Part shown: positions 23,827-31,557 of the stretch, in pieces
How the letters are laid out: each line of letters opens with the position of its first letter
How positions within the stretch are numbered: position 1 is the stretch's first letter
From: Domibacillus enclensis
GTDB taxonomy: Bacteria; Bacillota; Bacilli; Bacillales; Domibacillaceae
Length of the DNA stretch: 64,000 nt
Assembly: GCF_900156125.1 (NCBI RefSeq)
Contig: NZ_FTLX01000002.1
Coordinates: forward strand, 530,111 to 594,110
Direction: 5' to 3'
Notes under the pieces: model-generated
Databases searched by the model: none
What the model saw: the letters and a program-made list of their open reading frames with translations, nothing else
Told to the model about the DNA's origin: nothing
Position numbers and translations under genes: made by a program

Positions 23827-24391
23827 TGTTGGTGAAAATGAAGAGTATTTATTACAGCAGAATAAGTTAGGAATTAAAAATGCTGATGAACTTGAAATAG
23901 CTGAGCAATATGCATTTACTGTTAGAAGTTTGCAGTTTGAGAAAGGTGAGTTTAGATTACTAAACTTTGATTTGCCATCCTTGCTTTCTTTACATGGTCA
24001 TTTATTTCAAGATATATACACATTCGCAGGGAAGATCCGAGATGTGCAACTGATGAAAGGGAGTACAAGGTTTTGTCAGGCTCAATATATCACAAGCGAA
24101 TATTAGCGCTTACTTAGGGATTTGATGATCGAACAGCATTGGTAAAGCATTGAAGAGGCTGCCGACCGATTAGCTTATTTTAAAAGTGAATTAAATATTA
24201 TTCACCCTTTTAGAGAAGGAAATGGGCGTACGATTCGTTTATTTACCCACGCATTTGCTTCTGTTAGAGGATTTTCGTGGAAGTGCAATGAAATGAAAAA
24301 AGAACAGTATATGAATGCCATGATTCAATCGGTTTATAACCAAAGAATGCTAGAAAAGCTTTTCAAAGAGACTCTTGTAAAAATGAATTGA
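23813..24391 (+). pseudogene. Fic-domain protein (VbhT-like), broken by two in-frame stops
   Basis: Reading from TTG 23813, one frame runs through to TGA 24389-24391, interrupted by TAG at 24104-24106 and TAA at 24143-24145. No frameshift is needed. The first part shows LPSLLSLHGHLFQDIYTFAG, the typical region upstream of Fic motifs. The part after the stops holds a complete Fic motif, HPFREGNGRTIR, then LFTHAFASVRG. Fic proteins transfer AMP or related groups to target proteins. The catalytic motif is intact but cut off from the N-terminal half, so full-length AMPylation activity is unlikely. Both stops could come from single C-to-T changes in Gln codons. It is AT-rich and sits in the ssrA-adjacent accessory region. 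Confidence 0.85.
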
Positions 24392-24443
24392 TGTAGCATT
24401 CACCTCTTAAAGTGATCGTTTTCTAAAAAGAGAGGAGAAAGAA

Positions 24444-24833
24444 ATGAACAATTTGATCCCATTTAACGACCTTCATCAATACTTGTCTTCCTTCGATATC
24501 ACGTACACGATGGCTGCCAAAAGCCTGATCTTAAGCTATCAGCCGCGCTCCTTTGCTTACGGTATTCAGCCGAGGTTTGCAGCCTTGCACGGAGCAAAAA
24601 GCTATCAGTGTCTTATTCTGTACGTGGCGCCCAAAGACAATACCAGCACACTTGGTATCGAGATGCAAAGGAAAGTCGAGGAACTGCTTTTCTTCAATTT
24701 AAAGGAAATGCGGCGCTTTAAAGTGAAAAACAATGAAGTCGTGATCCCGCTGGAAGTGATAGATACAAAAGAAAAACTGAATAGTGTAAAAGAGGTTATT
24801 GCTCAAGTTTATCGAATACGAACAAAAAAATGA
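24444..24833 (+). CDS. Hypothetical protein, 129 residues
   Basis: I do not recognise this protein. It starts at ATG 24444 after a good GAGGAGAAAG ribosome binding site and ends just before a terminator, so it looks like a real gene. It is soluble and mixed alpha/beta, with YQCLILYVAPKDNTSTLG in the middle and a basic C-terminal half (FNLKEMRRFKVKNNEVVIPL). No signal peptide, membrane helix, cysteine pair or known catalytic motif is visible. It lies between the Fic remnant and the Rpn-family nuclease. Confidence 0.65.
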   Translation: MNNLIPFNDLHQYLSSFDITYTMAAKSLILSYQPRSFAYGIQPRFAALHGAKSYQCLILYVAPKDNTSTLGIEMQRKVEELLFFNLKEMRRFKVKNNEVVIPLEVIDTKEKLNSVKEVIAQVYRIRTKK

Positions 24834-24838
24834 AGAAA

Positions 24839-24870
24839 AAAGCCTGCATATCACAAGCAGGCTTTGTTTC
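24839..24870. terminator. Bidirectional terminator between the hypothetical gene and rpn
   Basis: AAAGCCTGC (24839-24847) / GCAGGCTTT (24857-24865) between two convergent genes; only short T runs. Confidence 0.7.
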
Positions 24871-24872
24871 CT

Positions 24873-25919
24873 TCATTTTTCATCTCTTTGAATCCGCAGC
24901 ACGTCTTCTTCTTTCAGTCGTGAAAGCCTGGCAGCCGTTGACACATCAAACCCCTCTGCGAGAAGAAGGCGTGCCGTAGCTTCTTTTTCTTGTTGACGCC
25001 CTTGTTCAAGCCCTTGTTCAAGCCCTTGTTCAAGTCCTTGTTTGAGTCCTCGTTCACGTCCCAGTTCAAGGCCTTTTTTTCGTCCTTCTTCCATACCTTC
25101 CTGAAGGGCCCGTTCTCTTGCTTCCTGTTCACGAAGCTCTGCTTCTCGCACAGCGGCTTCTTCGTCTAGGACCCGTTTTAAGCGGGCTTCATACGCAAGC
25201 ATTTCTTCCTGTGTCAGACTAAGGCGCTCCCAGTTTTCGAATGCATTGTGCAATGTATCGTCCTTCATCGCAATTGCCTCCAGTTCATTGAAGATATCAT
25301 TATAGATGTGGTCATTCCGGTGATCCACCATACCCAGCAGCAGAAGCCAGCGTGCCATTACATCGTCACGTGGATTCAGTCGACTTTCTTTCCAATCTCG
25401 CATCAGTTTTTCCATTTCAATGAAGTGAAGTTCTAGTGTGTCTGTCAGTTTAAATAATTCTTCGTCCTCATGTAAATGGAATGTTGTGTGGAACCGCTTT
25501 GTGTGCTCAAGCATGTCAAAGTTTAAAATATTTATCGCAATGACGGGTCGCAGCTCTCTGTAGCCCATCCGTTTTTTTAGCTGCGAGCGGTAGACGCCAG
25601 ACCAGTAGTAGAGGGATCTTTTAACCATATCGTACTTGTTTGTAAACTGAATTTCAATGTTAACCCACTCATTCGCATTTGTGACTGCTAGTAAATCAAG
25701 ACGTGACTGCTTGTCTTCTTCATACTCACCGCCTGCTTCTGTGTTTTGCAATGACAGATCACGAATTCGTGCTGATCCTGTTCGCTTTAAAATGGCATTT
25801 AAAAAAACAATCGTAATATCCTTGTTTTTCTCTTGGCCGAACAGCTGTTTAAAAGCATAGTCAATTTTCAAATCCATCAGACGGTTTAGCGGGATTCGTT
25901 TCAGCACGTTCGTTTTCAT
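24873..25919 (-). CDS. Rpn-family recombination-promoting nuclease / PD-(D/E)XK transposase-like protein
   Basis: 348-residue protein of the Rpn (PDDEXK_2, transposase_31-like) family. These are Mg-dependent DNA endonucleases; several Rpn proteins act in phage defence. The PD-(D/E)XK core is visible as Asp75 in QSRLDLLAV and Glu89-Ile-Gln91 in WVNIEIQF. The N-terminal MDLKIDYAFKQLFGQEKNKD is the family signature. From about residue 255 the chain is a charged coiled-coil region with a GLEQ-type four-residue repeat, and it ends in a small helical domain typical of Rpn proteins. Start ATG 25919 follows GAGGG on the minus strand. It is divergent from the Argonaute gene. An internal ATG at 25094 could yield a 73-residue C-terminal product. 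Confidence 0.85.
   Translation of the reverse strand: MKTNVLKRIPLNRLMDLKIDYAFKQLFGQEKNKDITIVFLNAILKRTGSARIRDLSLQNTEAGGEYEEDKQSRLDLLAVTNANEWVNIEIQFTNKYDMVKRSLYYWSGVYRSQLKKRMGYRELRPVIAINILNFDMLEHTKRFHTTFHLHEDEELFKLTDTLELHFIEMEKLMRDWKESRLNPRDDVMARWLLLLGMVDHRNDHIYNDIFNELEAIAMKDDTLHNAFENWERLSLTQEEMLAYEARLKRVLDEEAAVREAELREQEARERALQEGMEEGRKKGLELGRERGLKQGLEQGLEQGLEQGRQQEKEATARLLLAEGFDVSTAARLSRLKEEDVLRIQRDEK
24999..25058 (-). repeat. 12-base tandem repeat inside the Rpn-family gene
   Basis: Plus-strand unit CCCTTGTTCAAG occurs three times without change (24999-25010, 25011-25022, 25023-25034), then twice in degenerate form up to 25058. Each unit encodes four residues (LEQG phase), so copy-number change would keep the frame. 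Confidence 0.85.
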
Positions 25920-26155
25920 TAATATTCACCCTCTACTTGATTTTTGAATGGCAGTTTTATCAGACGAAAAATACTATTGAATAAAGATCGCATGTTCGCA
26001 TTTATTGTATCACACTCTTGGAATGTATGTTCTAATTTTTTTTTTGAATAATGAAAGTTTACATGAGGTTAAAAATGAAGTCGTAATCCCCTATTTATAT
26101 CCCAAATCCATACAAAAATTTAGATAAAATTAACAATTATTATATTGCTTGATTG

Positions 26156-26161
26156 TATAAT
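26156..26161 (+). promoter_or_regulatory. -10 box of the Argonaute gene
   Basis: TATAAT at 26156-26161, 43 bases before the TTG start. The best -35 match (TTAACA 26130-26135) has a 20-base spacer, so the promoter is probably weak or activator-dependent. The 284 bases between the divergent rpn and ago starts are very AT-rich and contain no other gene. Confidence 0.5.
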
Positions 26162-26203
26162 GTTGGTAAAGGACATTTACATGTTCCGGAGGAGTGATTA
26201 AAT

Positions 26204-28423
26204 TTGGAACCATATATAACCGAAGCAACGGCGATTGGGCTAGCCAGCGACATCCATCTGCACGTGTACGAATTTCCAGTAGACAATCCTTTGAAAAAGT
26301 ATGAAGGGGTTTCTGATATTTGCCGGGAATGGAAACGAGCCAATGGCTATATGGCGGTTGCCTACAATCAAAGCACAATTGCGACTCTTGAGCCGGTAGT
26401 GAATTATGCCGGATTTGAGCCGTTATCGTATCAGGAAAAACCGATTGATCCCGATAATCCGTTTGAGCGATCACTGCTTGAGCGTTTGTTGAAGGAAGGG
26501 CTGCTGACAGCGGGACAGCAAAAGCTGAAGTTAAAAAGAGTCGGAGCCGATTTGCAGGAATGGGAGCCGAAAAGAGTGGGAAGAATTTTAATTTATCCTG
26601 CACTTTCATTTCATGTGAATGTCTTGAACAACCGTGTTCATATTGGCTTTGCGATGACGCATAAATTTGAATATGAAGTGACCCTTCAGCAAATGCTGGA
26701 GCAGGGCGAAGTGGTTGAAGAGGGGTTGAAGGTCGTGCACAGCGATGTGTGGAACAATTATACGTATGAAGTGGAGCAGATCGCACCGTATTCGGTTATG
26801 GATATGTGTCCGAAGCTGAAAAAGCCCATTCATCAGTATTATGTGGATAAAGGCAATCAGAAAATGGCCGATACGCTGCACGAGAATGTAAAGGTGATTT
26901 ACGCAAAGCCTTTGCATGGTGACAGCCTTAGCTATGCGGCAAGTGTGTTAAAACCCCTCTGCTCATTTGAAACGATGAAGCCGTTTGAAGCGAAAAAGAT
27001 TATGGATGTGTTAAAGCTCAAGCCGGATGAGCGCATGCGAAAGCAGCTGGAGCAGGCGAAAAAGTTGCTGAGTGTATTTTCTTATTTACAGTTTGAGAAG
27101 CGTCCCTTTCTTCTTCAAGCAAATCAATATGAACTAATGACCTTGTCCGAGCCGGCTGTATTCACGAACAAACGATTCAACAAGCCGATTTATGGATTGA
27201 AAAACGGACCTTTGTTCAAGGGCGGTACGGTCACGCTGTCCATTTTTTTCGATGAAGCAATAGAGTCGTCTCTTGGCTTGTCGAAAAAGCTGGTCTTTCA
27301 ATTTGTGAAGGTACTTCAGAAAATAGCGGAACAAAACGGTGTAATAATGAAGATCAGCCACGAAACAAAGCACATTAAAGGAAAGCTGAATGAATCCTTT
27401 TTCCAGCACTTTTCGTGGGAGATACGCGAGTTAGAAAACGTGTTTACGGACACAACGGTTCTGGCGCTGATGACAGAAGAACATTTAACGAAGCTTCCAA
27501 ACAAGCTGTACAACGAATTTAAGCGTCAGTTTGGCGGGAAATGGGACATCTCATCGCAGATCATCACTGAAAAAGTTCTCAAAACGTTTCAATATGCATT
27601 AACAAGACACCAATTAACGGATTTTAATGTGAATGATGAAAAAGAGTGTGAGAGAGTAGCTGACATCGTGAAAAACGACAGCTTGTCTTATCCGGTATTT
27701 AATATTTTGTTAGGGATTTATGTGAAAAGTGGCATGCAGCCGTGGGTGCTGGCAGAGCGGGCGCATTCAGATTGCTTTATCGGCCTTGATGTCAGCCATG
27801 AGGACGGAAAAAGCGCCGCCGGCATTATGAATGTCATTGGCAGCAATGGGCATTTGATCAAGCAATCAGCGCTCAACGGGGTGCTGGCGGGAGAGAAAAT
27901 AGATGAGCCGACGTTAAACGAAATCATAACAGAAGTGCTTTATTCGTATCAAAAGCAATTCGGTCATTTTCCGAAGCATGTGACGATCCACCGCGACGGC
28001 AAGTGGCGCGAAAGCAGCGAACTTGTCGGGCGTTTGTTCAAAGATCGGAATGTAGCGTATGATATCGTGGAAGTCATAAAAAAGCCAAATCGGCGCATGG
28101 CTTTTTACAATAATGAAACGGGGAAATTTGAAACGAAGCAAGGGGTCTGCTATGTCCGGAATCAGGAAGCCTTTTTATGTTCCACGAACCCGCGCGAAAC
28201 GATTGGCATGGCCCAGCCGGTGAAAATCGTACAGCTGACAAATACGCTGCCATTTAAGCAGATCATTCAGGACTGCTACGACCTGTCCTTCATGCACATT
28301 CACGCTGTAAACAAAATGCGTCTTCCGGCGACTATTCATTATGCGGATTTAAGTTCGACCGCTTATCAGCGCGGCCAGGTAGCGCCGAGGACAACGAATG
28401 GGACACACTTGCCGTTTGTTTGA
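26204..28423 (+). CDS. ago: Long-type prokaryotic Argonaute with intact catalytic tetrad
   Basis: 739-residue Argonaute, a nucleic-acid-guided endonuclease acting in the cytoplasm, generally in defence against plasmids and phages. Length and motifs fit catalytically active long pAgos. Order by eye: N domain (about 1-110), linker and PAZ-like part (about 160-270), MID (about 380-515, with NILLGIYVKSGMQPW), PIWI (about 515-739). The tetrad is Asp529 (FIGLDVSHEDG), Glu564 (LAGEKIDEPT), Asp598 (TIHRDGKWRE) and Asp715 (IHYADLSSTAYQRG), spacing +35, +69, +186. From memory it closely resembles the Kurthia massiliensis Argonaute. It starts at TTG 26204 with CGGAGGAG at 26188-26195; a TGA at 26195-26197 excludes longer forms. 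It stands alone, with no fused or operonic nuclease or helicase. Confidence 0.96.
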   Translation: MEPYITEATAIGLASDIHLHVYEFPVDNPLKKYEGVSDICREWKRANGYMAVAYNQSTIATLEPVVNYAGFEPLSYQEKPIDPDNPFERSLLERLLKEGLLTAGQQKLKLKRVGADLQEWEPKRVGRILIYPALSFHVNVLNNRVHIGFAMTHKFEYEVTLQQMLEQGEVVEEGLKVVHSDVWNNYTYEVEQIAPYSVMDMCPKLKKPIHQYYVDKGNQKMADTLHENVKVIYAKPLHGDSLSYAASVLKPLCSFETMKPFEAKKIMDVLKLKPDERMRKQLEQAKKLLSVFSYLQFEKRPFLLQANQYELMTLSEPAVFTNKRFNKPIYGLKNGPLFKGGTVTLSIFFDEAIESSLGLSKKLVFQFVKVLQKIAEQNGVIMKISHETKHIKGKLNESFFQHFSWEIRELENVFTDTTVLALMTEEHLTKLPNKLYNEFKRQFGGKWDISSQIITEKVLKTFQYALTRHQLTDFNVNDEKECERVADIVKNDSLSYPVFNILLGIYVKSGMQPWVLAERAHSDCFIGLDVSHEDGKSAAGIMNVIGSNGHLIKQSALNGVLAGEKIDEPTLNEIITEVLYSYQKQFGHFPKHVTIHRDGKWRESSELVGRLFKDRNVAYDIVEVIKKPNRRMAFYNNETGKFETKQGVCYVRNQEAFLCSTNPRETIGMAQPVKIVQLTNTLPFKQIIQDCYDLSFMHIHAVNKMRLPATIHYADLSSTAYQRGQVAPRTTNGTHLPFV

Positions 28424-28503
28424 AATCAATGGTCCATTTCCATTCGGAATTCGAGTGGAAGTGGGCTGTTTATTTTTATTATTATGTACAACCGGTTTCG
28501 TGT

Positions 28504-28604
28504 TAAACATACTCATATTATTGCGAAATGAGTATGTTTAGCTTATGATCAGTATGTATTTTACTCCATAAACATACTCATTATTAAGAAAATGAGCATG
28601 TTAA
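28504..28604. repeat. Two copies of a hairpin repeat downstream of ago
   Basis: TAAACATACTCAT (28504-28516) pairs perfectly with ATGAGTATGTTTA (28528-28540). The same 13-base arm recurs at 28569-28581, paired with an imperfect ATGAGCATGTTAA (28592-28604). A partial arm AGTATGTA lies between, at 28551-28558. Non-coding, without a T tract. Function unknown. Confidence 0.75.
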
Positions 28605-28620
28605 GGTGGAAAAAAAGATA

Positions 28621-28660
28621 AAAAAGCGATTCGTCAGCTAGCTGATGAATCGCTTTTTTT
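28621..28660. terminator. Bidirectional terminator between ago and the mrp operon
   Basis: Long hairpin: AAAAAGCGATTC (28621-28632) with GAATCGCTTTTT (28647-28658), and an inner palindrome TCAGCTAGCTGA. A and T runs on both sides serve convergent ago and mrpG. Confidence 0.9.
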
Positions 28661-28663
28661 AGT

Positions 28664-28981
28664 TTATTGCTCAGGGTCCTTCGTTTCTTCCGAATGATAG
28701 GCAGCCCGGCAAATAAGATGCCCAGCGACCGGAGCGGTTAAATAAAGAAACACAATGCCGAGGACGAGGCGGATGCTAATATAGTTCTCGGCAGACCAAA
28801 AGTAAATAAAGACGCCGGTCAGCGCCAGTAAAACGGCGAGGGTGGAGCTTTTTGTTCCGGCATGGGAACGTGTATAAACATCAGGCAGCGTGATAATGCC
28901 ATAAGCGCTTATGATGGCAACGATTCCGCCTAAGAGGACCATGAACGCAGCCAGCAGCTCAACGATTTCGTTTTCGGTCAA
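28664..28981 (-). CDS. mrpG: MrpG, Na+/H+ antiporter subunit G
   Basis: Small membrane subunit (105 residues) of the Mrp (MnhG/PhaG) cation/proton antiporter. Three hydrophobic helices and the family motif GIITLPDVYTRSHAGTKSST, later FLYLTAPVAGHLICRAAYHS, are clear. I place the start at TTG 28981 with AAAGGGG upstream on the minus strand; the longer open frame reaches 29044 but its extra residues do not look like MrpG. It overlaps mrpF by 23 bases and is the last gene of the operon. Confidence 0.88.
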   Translation of the reverse strand: MTENEIVELLAAFMVLLGGIVAIISAYGIITLPDVYTRSHAGTKSSTLAVLLALTGVFIYFWSAENYISIRLVLGIVFLYLTAPVAGHLICRAAYHSEETKDPEQ

Positions 28982-29243
28982 TGATAACGCCCCTTTCAAT
29001 GTACTTCGAGAATGCCACGGTGCTAATAAAGGCCAAAATGGCAATGATTAAAATGACCTCCAGAAAGGCTTTTGTGCGAAGAATGACACTGAGCACGGCA
29101 GCGATCGAGATCAGGTTGACGCCAATCACATCAAACGCTACGACGCGGTCCGGCAATGTCGGTCCTTTGAAAACACGAACAAGTGACAGGGCAATGGCGG
29201 TGCCGAATAAAACGATTCCCGCATTGAAAAAAAGCTGAGTCAA
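28959..29243 (-). CDS. mrpF: MrpF, Na+/H+ antiporter subunit F
   Basis: 94-residue membrane protein with three helices and the MrpF motif RVFKGPTLPDRVVAFDVIGV, the conserved Asp lying in the second helix. It is part of the hetero-oligomeric Mrp complex used for Na+ and alkali resistance. It overlaps mrpE by 4 bases and mrpG by 23. Confidence 0.93.
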   Translation of the reverse strand: MTQLFFNAGIVLFGTAIALSLVRVFKGPTLPDRVVAFDVIGVNLISIAAVLSVILRTKAFLEVILIIAILAFISTVAFSKYIERGVIIDRKRNR

Positions 29244-29725
29244 GGTCTTGTCACCTCCAGAATGATGCTTTCATATACTTGAATGGATTTAAGAACGAGC
29301 GGCTTTGTTTCTTTGACGTCCATCGCATGAATGAGAAATTCGTTGCCGCTGGGCGAAATGCGGAGCACAACAGAGCCCGGCGTCAGCATAAGCAGCAGGG
29401 CAAGCGCGGTAATCTCCCAGTCGGTTTTCAGCTTTGTTTCGTACGTGAAGACACCTGGTTCAAAAGAGGTATTCGGCAAAAGAATTTGCTTCATGATCAG
29501 CAGACTCGATGTCCAGAGCTCGTAATTGAAAATCCAGAGAAGCCTGACCATCGCAAAAGCTCGGATGAGGTAAAAGGGAGTGCCGAAAAAGCGGTGCATA
29601 AAGAAAATAATGACGATTCCAATTAAAAAGCCAGTCACGAAATCAGGAAATTCAAATGTATCCGCATCTTTTAAAAACACCCATAACACAGCAATTAACA
29701 AGTTTAAGAGAAATTGAACAGGCAA
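29240..29725 (-). CDS. mrpE: MrpE, Na+/H+ antiporter subunit E
   Basis: 161-residue membrane subunit starting MPVQFLLNLLIAVLWVFLKD. Two N-terminal helices are followed by a cytoplasmic domain with TPGSVVLRISPSGNEFLIHA, typical for MnhE/MrpE. It lies 15 bases after mrpD and overlaps mrpF by 4. Confidence 0.93.
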   Translation of the reverse strand: MPVQFLLNLLIAVLWVFLKDADTFEFPDFVTGFLIGIVIIFFMHRFFGTPFYLIRAFAMVRLLWIFNYELWTSSLLIMKQILLPNTSFEPGVFTYETKLKTDWEITALALLLMLTPGSVVLRISPSGNEFLIHAMDVKETKPLVLKSIQVYESIILEVTRP

Positions 29726-29740
29726 TGGCGTCCCTCCTTT

Positions 29741-31225
29741 TTAAAATGGCTTATTCAATGCTTTATTAATGTACAGCTCAGGATTCATGAGCACGTTCGC
29801 CGCTTCAGATACGTAGGGAGAAAGCAGATTCATTCCAAGTCCGAGCCCGGCGGTCAGCAGTGTCAAAATGAGAATTGGAGCCAGTCGGCCTTTTGTCAGC
29901 GGCACCTGGTCCTTGCGTCGGATGGACATCTCTCCCCAGAACATCGATAAAAAGATGCGGATTAAGGAGTAAAGCACTGCCAGGCTTGAGGCGAAGGCGA
30001 CGGCGGCGAGCACATATTCTCCGGCGGCAATCGAGCCCTGGCCAATCAGAATTTTACCCGGGAAGCCGCTGAATGGGGGAATGCCGCCCAATGATAAAAT
30101 GGTGACAAAGAACATCCAGCCGAACAGCGGGTAATTGACAATCAAGCCGCTTACTTCATCAAACCTCGTTTTGCCAGTCGCATAAATAATAGAGCCAATA
30201 GAAAGAAAGAGCAGCCCCTTCACGAGAATATCATGCAGTAAATAGTAAATCGCACCTTCAATGGCTTCCAGATTAAAAGCAGCAAGGCCAGCGAGCATAA
30301 AACCGACCGCAATCACTACATTATAGGAAGCGATTTTGCGAATATCTTTATAGGCAATGGCACCGATGCTTCCGCCAATCATTGTGGCGACCGCCATCCA
30401 GCCGATGATCGTGTGGGTAATGTTCGGCTCATGGTAAAACAGCAGCGTAAATGTCCGGAATAGCGCATAAACACCTACCTTGGTGAGCAGTGCTGCAAAC
30501 AAAGCGGACACAGCAGTGGGCAAGGCTCCATACGATCCGGGTAGCCAAAAATAAAGAACAAGACCTGCTTTTAATGAAAAAACGACTAGAAACAAAATGC
30601 TGATTGTAGTCAAAAGCGGCGGCTGGCCGGCTTCCGCAATTCGAAGGGACAAATGAGCCATATTCAGCGTTCCAAGCGTCCCGTATATATAGGCGATGCC
30701 GAGCAGGAAAAGCCAGGAGGATAAAATATTGATTAAAATGTATTTCACCCCTTCAACGAGCTGCCGCCGTTCTCCGCCGAGCGTCATAAGGACGTAAGAG
30801 GCAAGAAGCATAACTTCAAAGCATACAAATAAGTTAAACAGGTCCCCGGTCAAAAACGAACCGTTAACACCGGCAGTCAGCAGCAGGAGAAAGGGATATA
30901 AAAAGAAATGCTCCCGCTGTTCGTCTCTGGCAAAAGCCGCATACAGCAAGCACAAAATCGATACGAGTGAAGCTGCAGAAACGAGCAGCATCGCAAACGC
31001 ATCCGCGACAAAGGTAATGCCAAATGGAGGCAGCCATTCGCCGAAGTCCAGGCGCATAATGCCGTCCGATAAAACGGTGGTCAAAATAAAGAGACTGATC
31101 GAAAAAACAGCTGTCATGGCGGCGATGCTTCCCCAGCGCTGAATGCTTCGGCTTGTCCGGAAAAACAAGAGGCCAACACCTGCAACAATAGGCAGAATCA
31201 TTGGGAAAACGAGAATGTTATTCAT
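29741..31225 (-). CDS. mrpD: MrpD, Na+/H+ antiporter subunit D
   Basis: Polytopic subunit (494 residues, about 14 helices) related to NuoN/NuoM of complex I and thought to translocate protons. Conserved features: LFNLFVCFEVMLLASYVLMT with the key Glu, YFWLPGSYGALPTAVSALFA with the Lys/His-rich channel region after it, and GGIPPFSGFPGKILIGQG. It overlaps mrpC by 8 bases. Confidence 0.95.
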   Translation of the reverse strand: MNNILVFPMILPIVAGVGLLFFRTSRSIQRWGSIAAMTAVFSISLFILTTVLSDGIMRLDFGEWLPPFGITFVADAFAMLLVSAASLVSILCLLYAAFARDEQREHFFLYPFLLLLTAGVNGSFLTGDLFNLFVCFEVMLLASYVLMTLGGERRQLVEGVKYILINILSSWLFLLGIAYIYGTLGTLNMAHLSLRIAEAGQPPLLTTISILFLVVFSLKAGLVLYFWLPGSYGALPTAVSALFAALLTKVGVYALFRTFTLLFYHEPNITHTIIGWMAVATMIGGSIGAIAYKDIRKIASYNVVIAVGFMLAGLAAFNLEAIEGAIYYLLHDILVKGLLFLSIGSIIYATGKTRFDEVSGLIVNYPLFGWMFFVTILSLGGIPPFSGFPGKILIGQGSIAAGEYVLAAVAFASSLAVLYSLIRIFLSMFWGEMSIRRKDQVPLTKGRLAPILILTLLTAGLGLGMNLLSPYVSEAANVLMNPELYINKALNKPF

Positions 31226-31556
31226 TATCTGCCCCCTTTAATTCATGCAGGTTGTCCGTGTTCGTCTGCTGATACGTCCTGAAAACAAGCACCAGAAAAA
31301 AAGCAGTCACTGCAAAGCTGATGACAATGGCTGTTAAAATAAGCGCCTGCGGAAGAGCATCGGTGTACGTTTCCGGCTGATCACCCAAAATCGGTACACT
31401 GCCCCTTTTCAGTCCGCCCATTGTCAGGAGCAGCAAATGAACAGCGTGGGACAGGAGCGCGGTTCCAAGCACAACGCGTATTACATTTTTTGAAAGCAAT
31501 AAGTAAGTGGCGACAGAGACGAGAACGCCTACTAATAAAATAATGATCGTTTCCAT
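31218..31556 (-). CDS. mrpC: MrpC, Na+/H+ antiporter subunit C
   Basis: 112-residue membrane protein homologous to NuoK, with three helices. I start it at ATG 31556 (METIIILLVGVLVSVATYLL) with GGGGAGG upstream on the minus strand; the open frame extends to 31604 inside mrpB. LILTAIVISFAVTAFFLVLV is the conserved third helix. Confidence 0.93.
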   Translation of the reverse strand: METIIILLVGVLVSVATYLLLSKNVIRVVLGTALLSHAVHLLLLTMGGLKRGSVPILGDQPETYTDALPQALILTAIVISFAVTAFFLVLVFRTYQQTNTDNLHELKGADNE

Positions 31557-31557
31557 C

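Noticed and set aside
24873..25919. Insertion sequence call for the Rpn-family gene
   Set aside because: The family is sometimes labelled transposase, but there are no terminal inverted repeats or target-site duplication, and the Rpn nuclease features fit better.
26130..26786. 218-residue minus-strand frame over the Argonaute start
   Set aside because: Antisense shadow of the Argonaute gene, no ribosome binding site, no recognisable domain.
28504..28604. CRISPR array next to Argonaute
   Set aside because: Only two copies of an inverted repeat arm at about 65-base spacing, no regular spacers and no cas genes.
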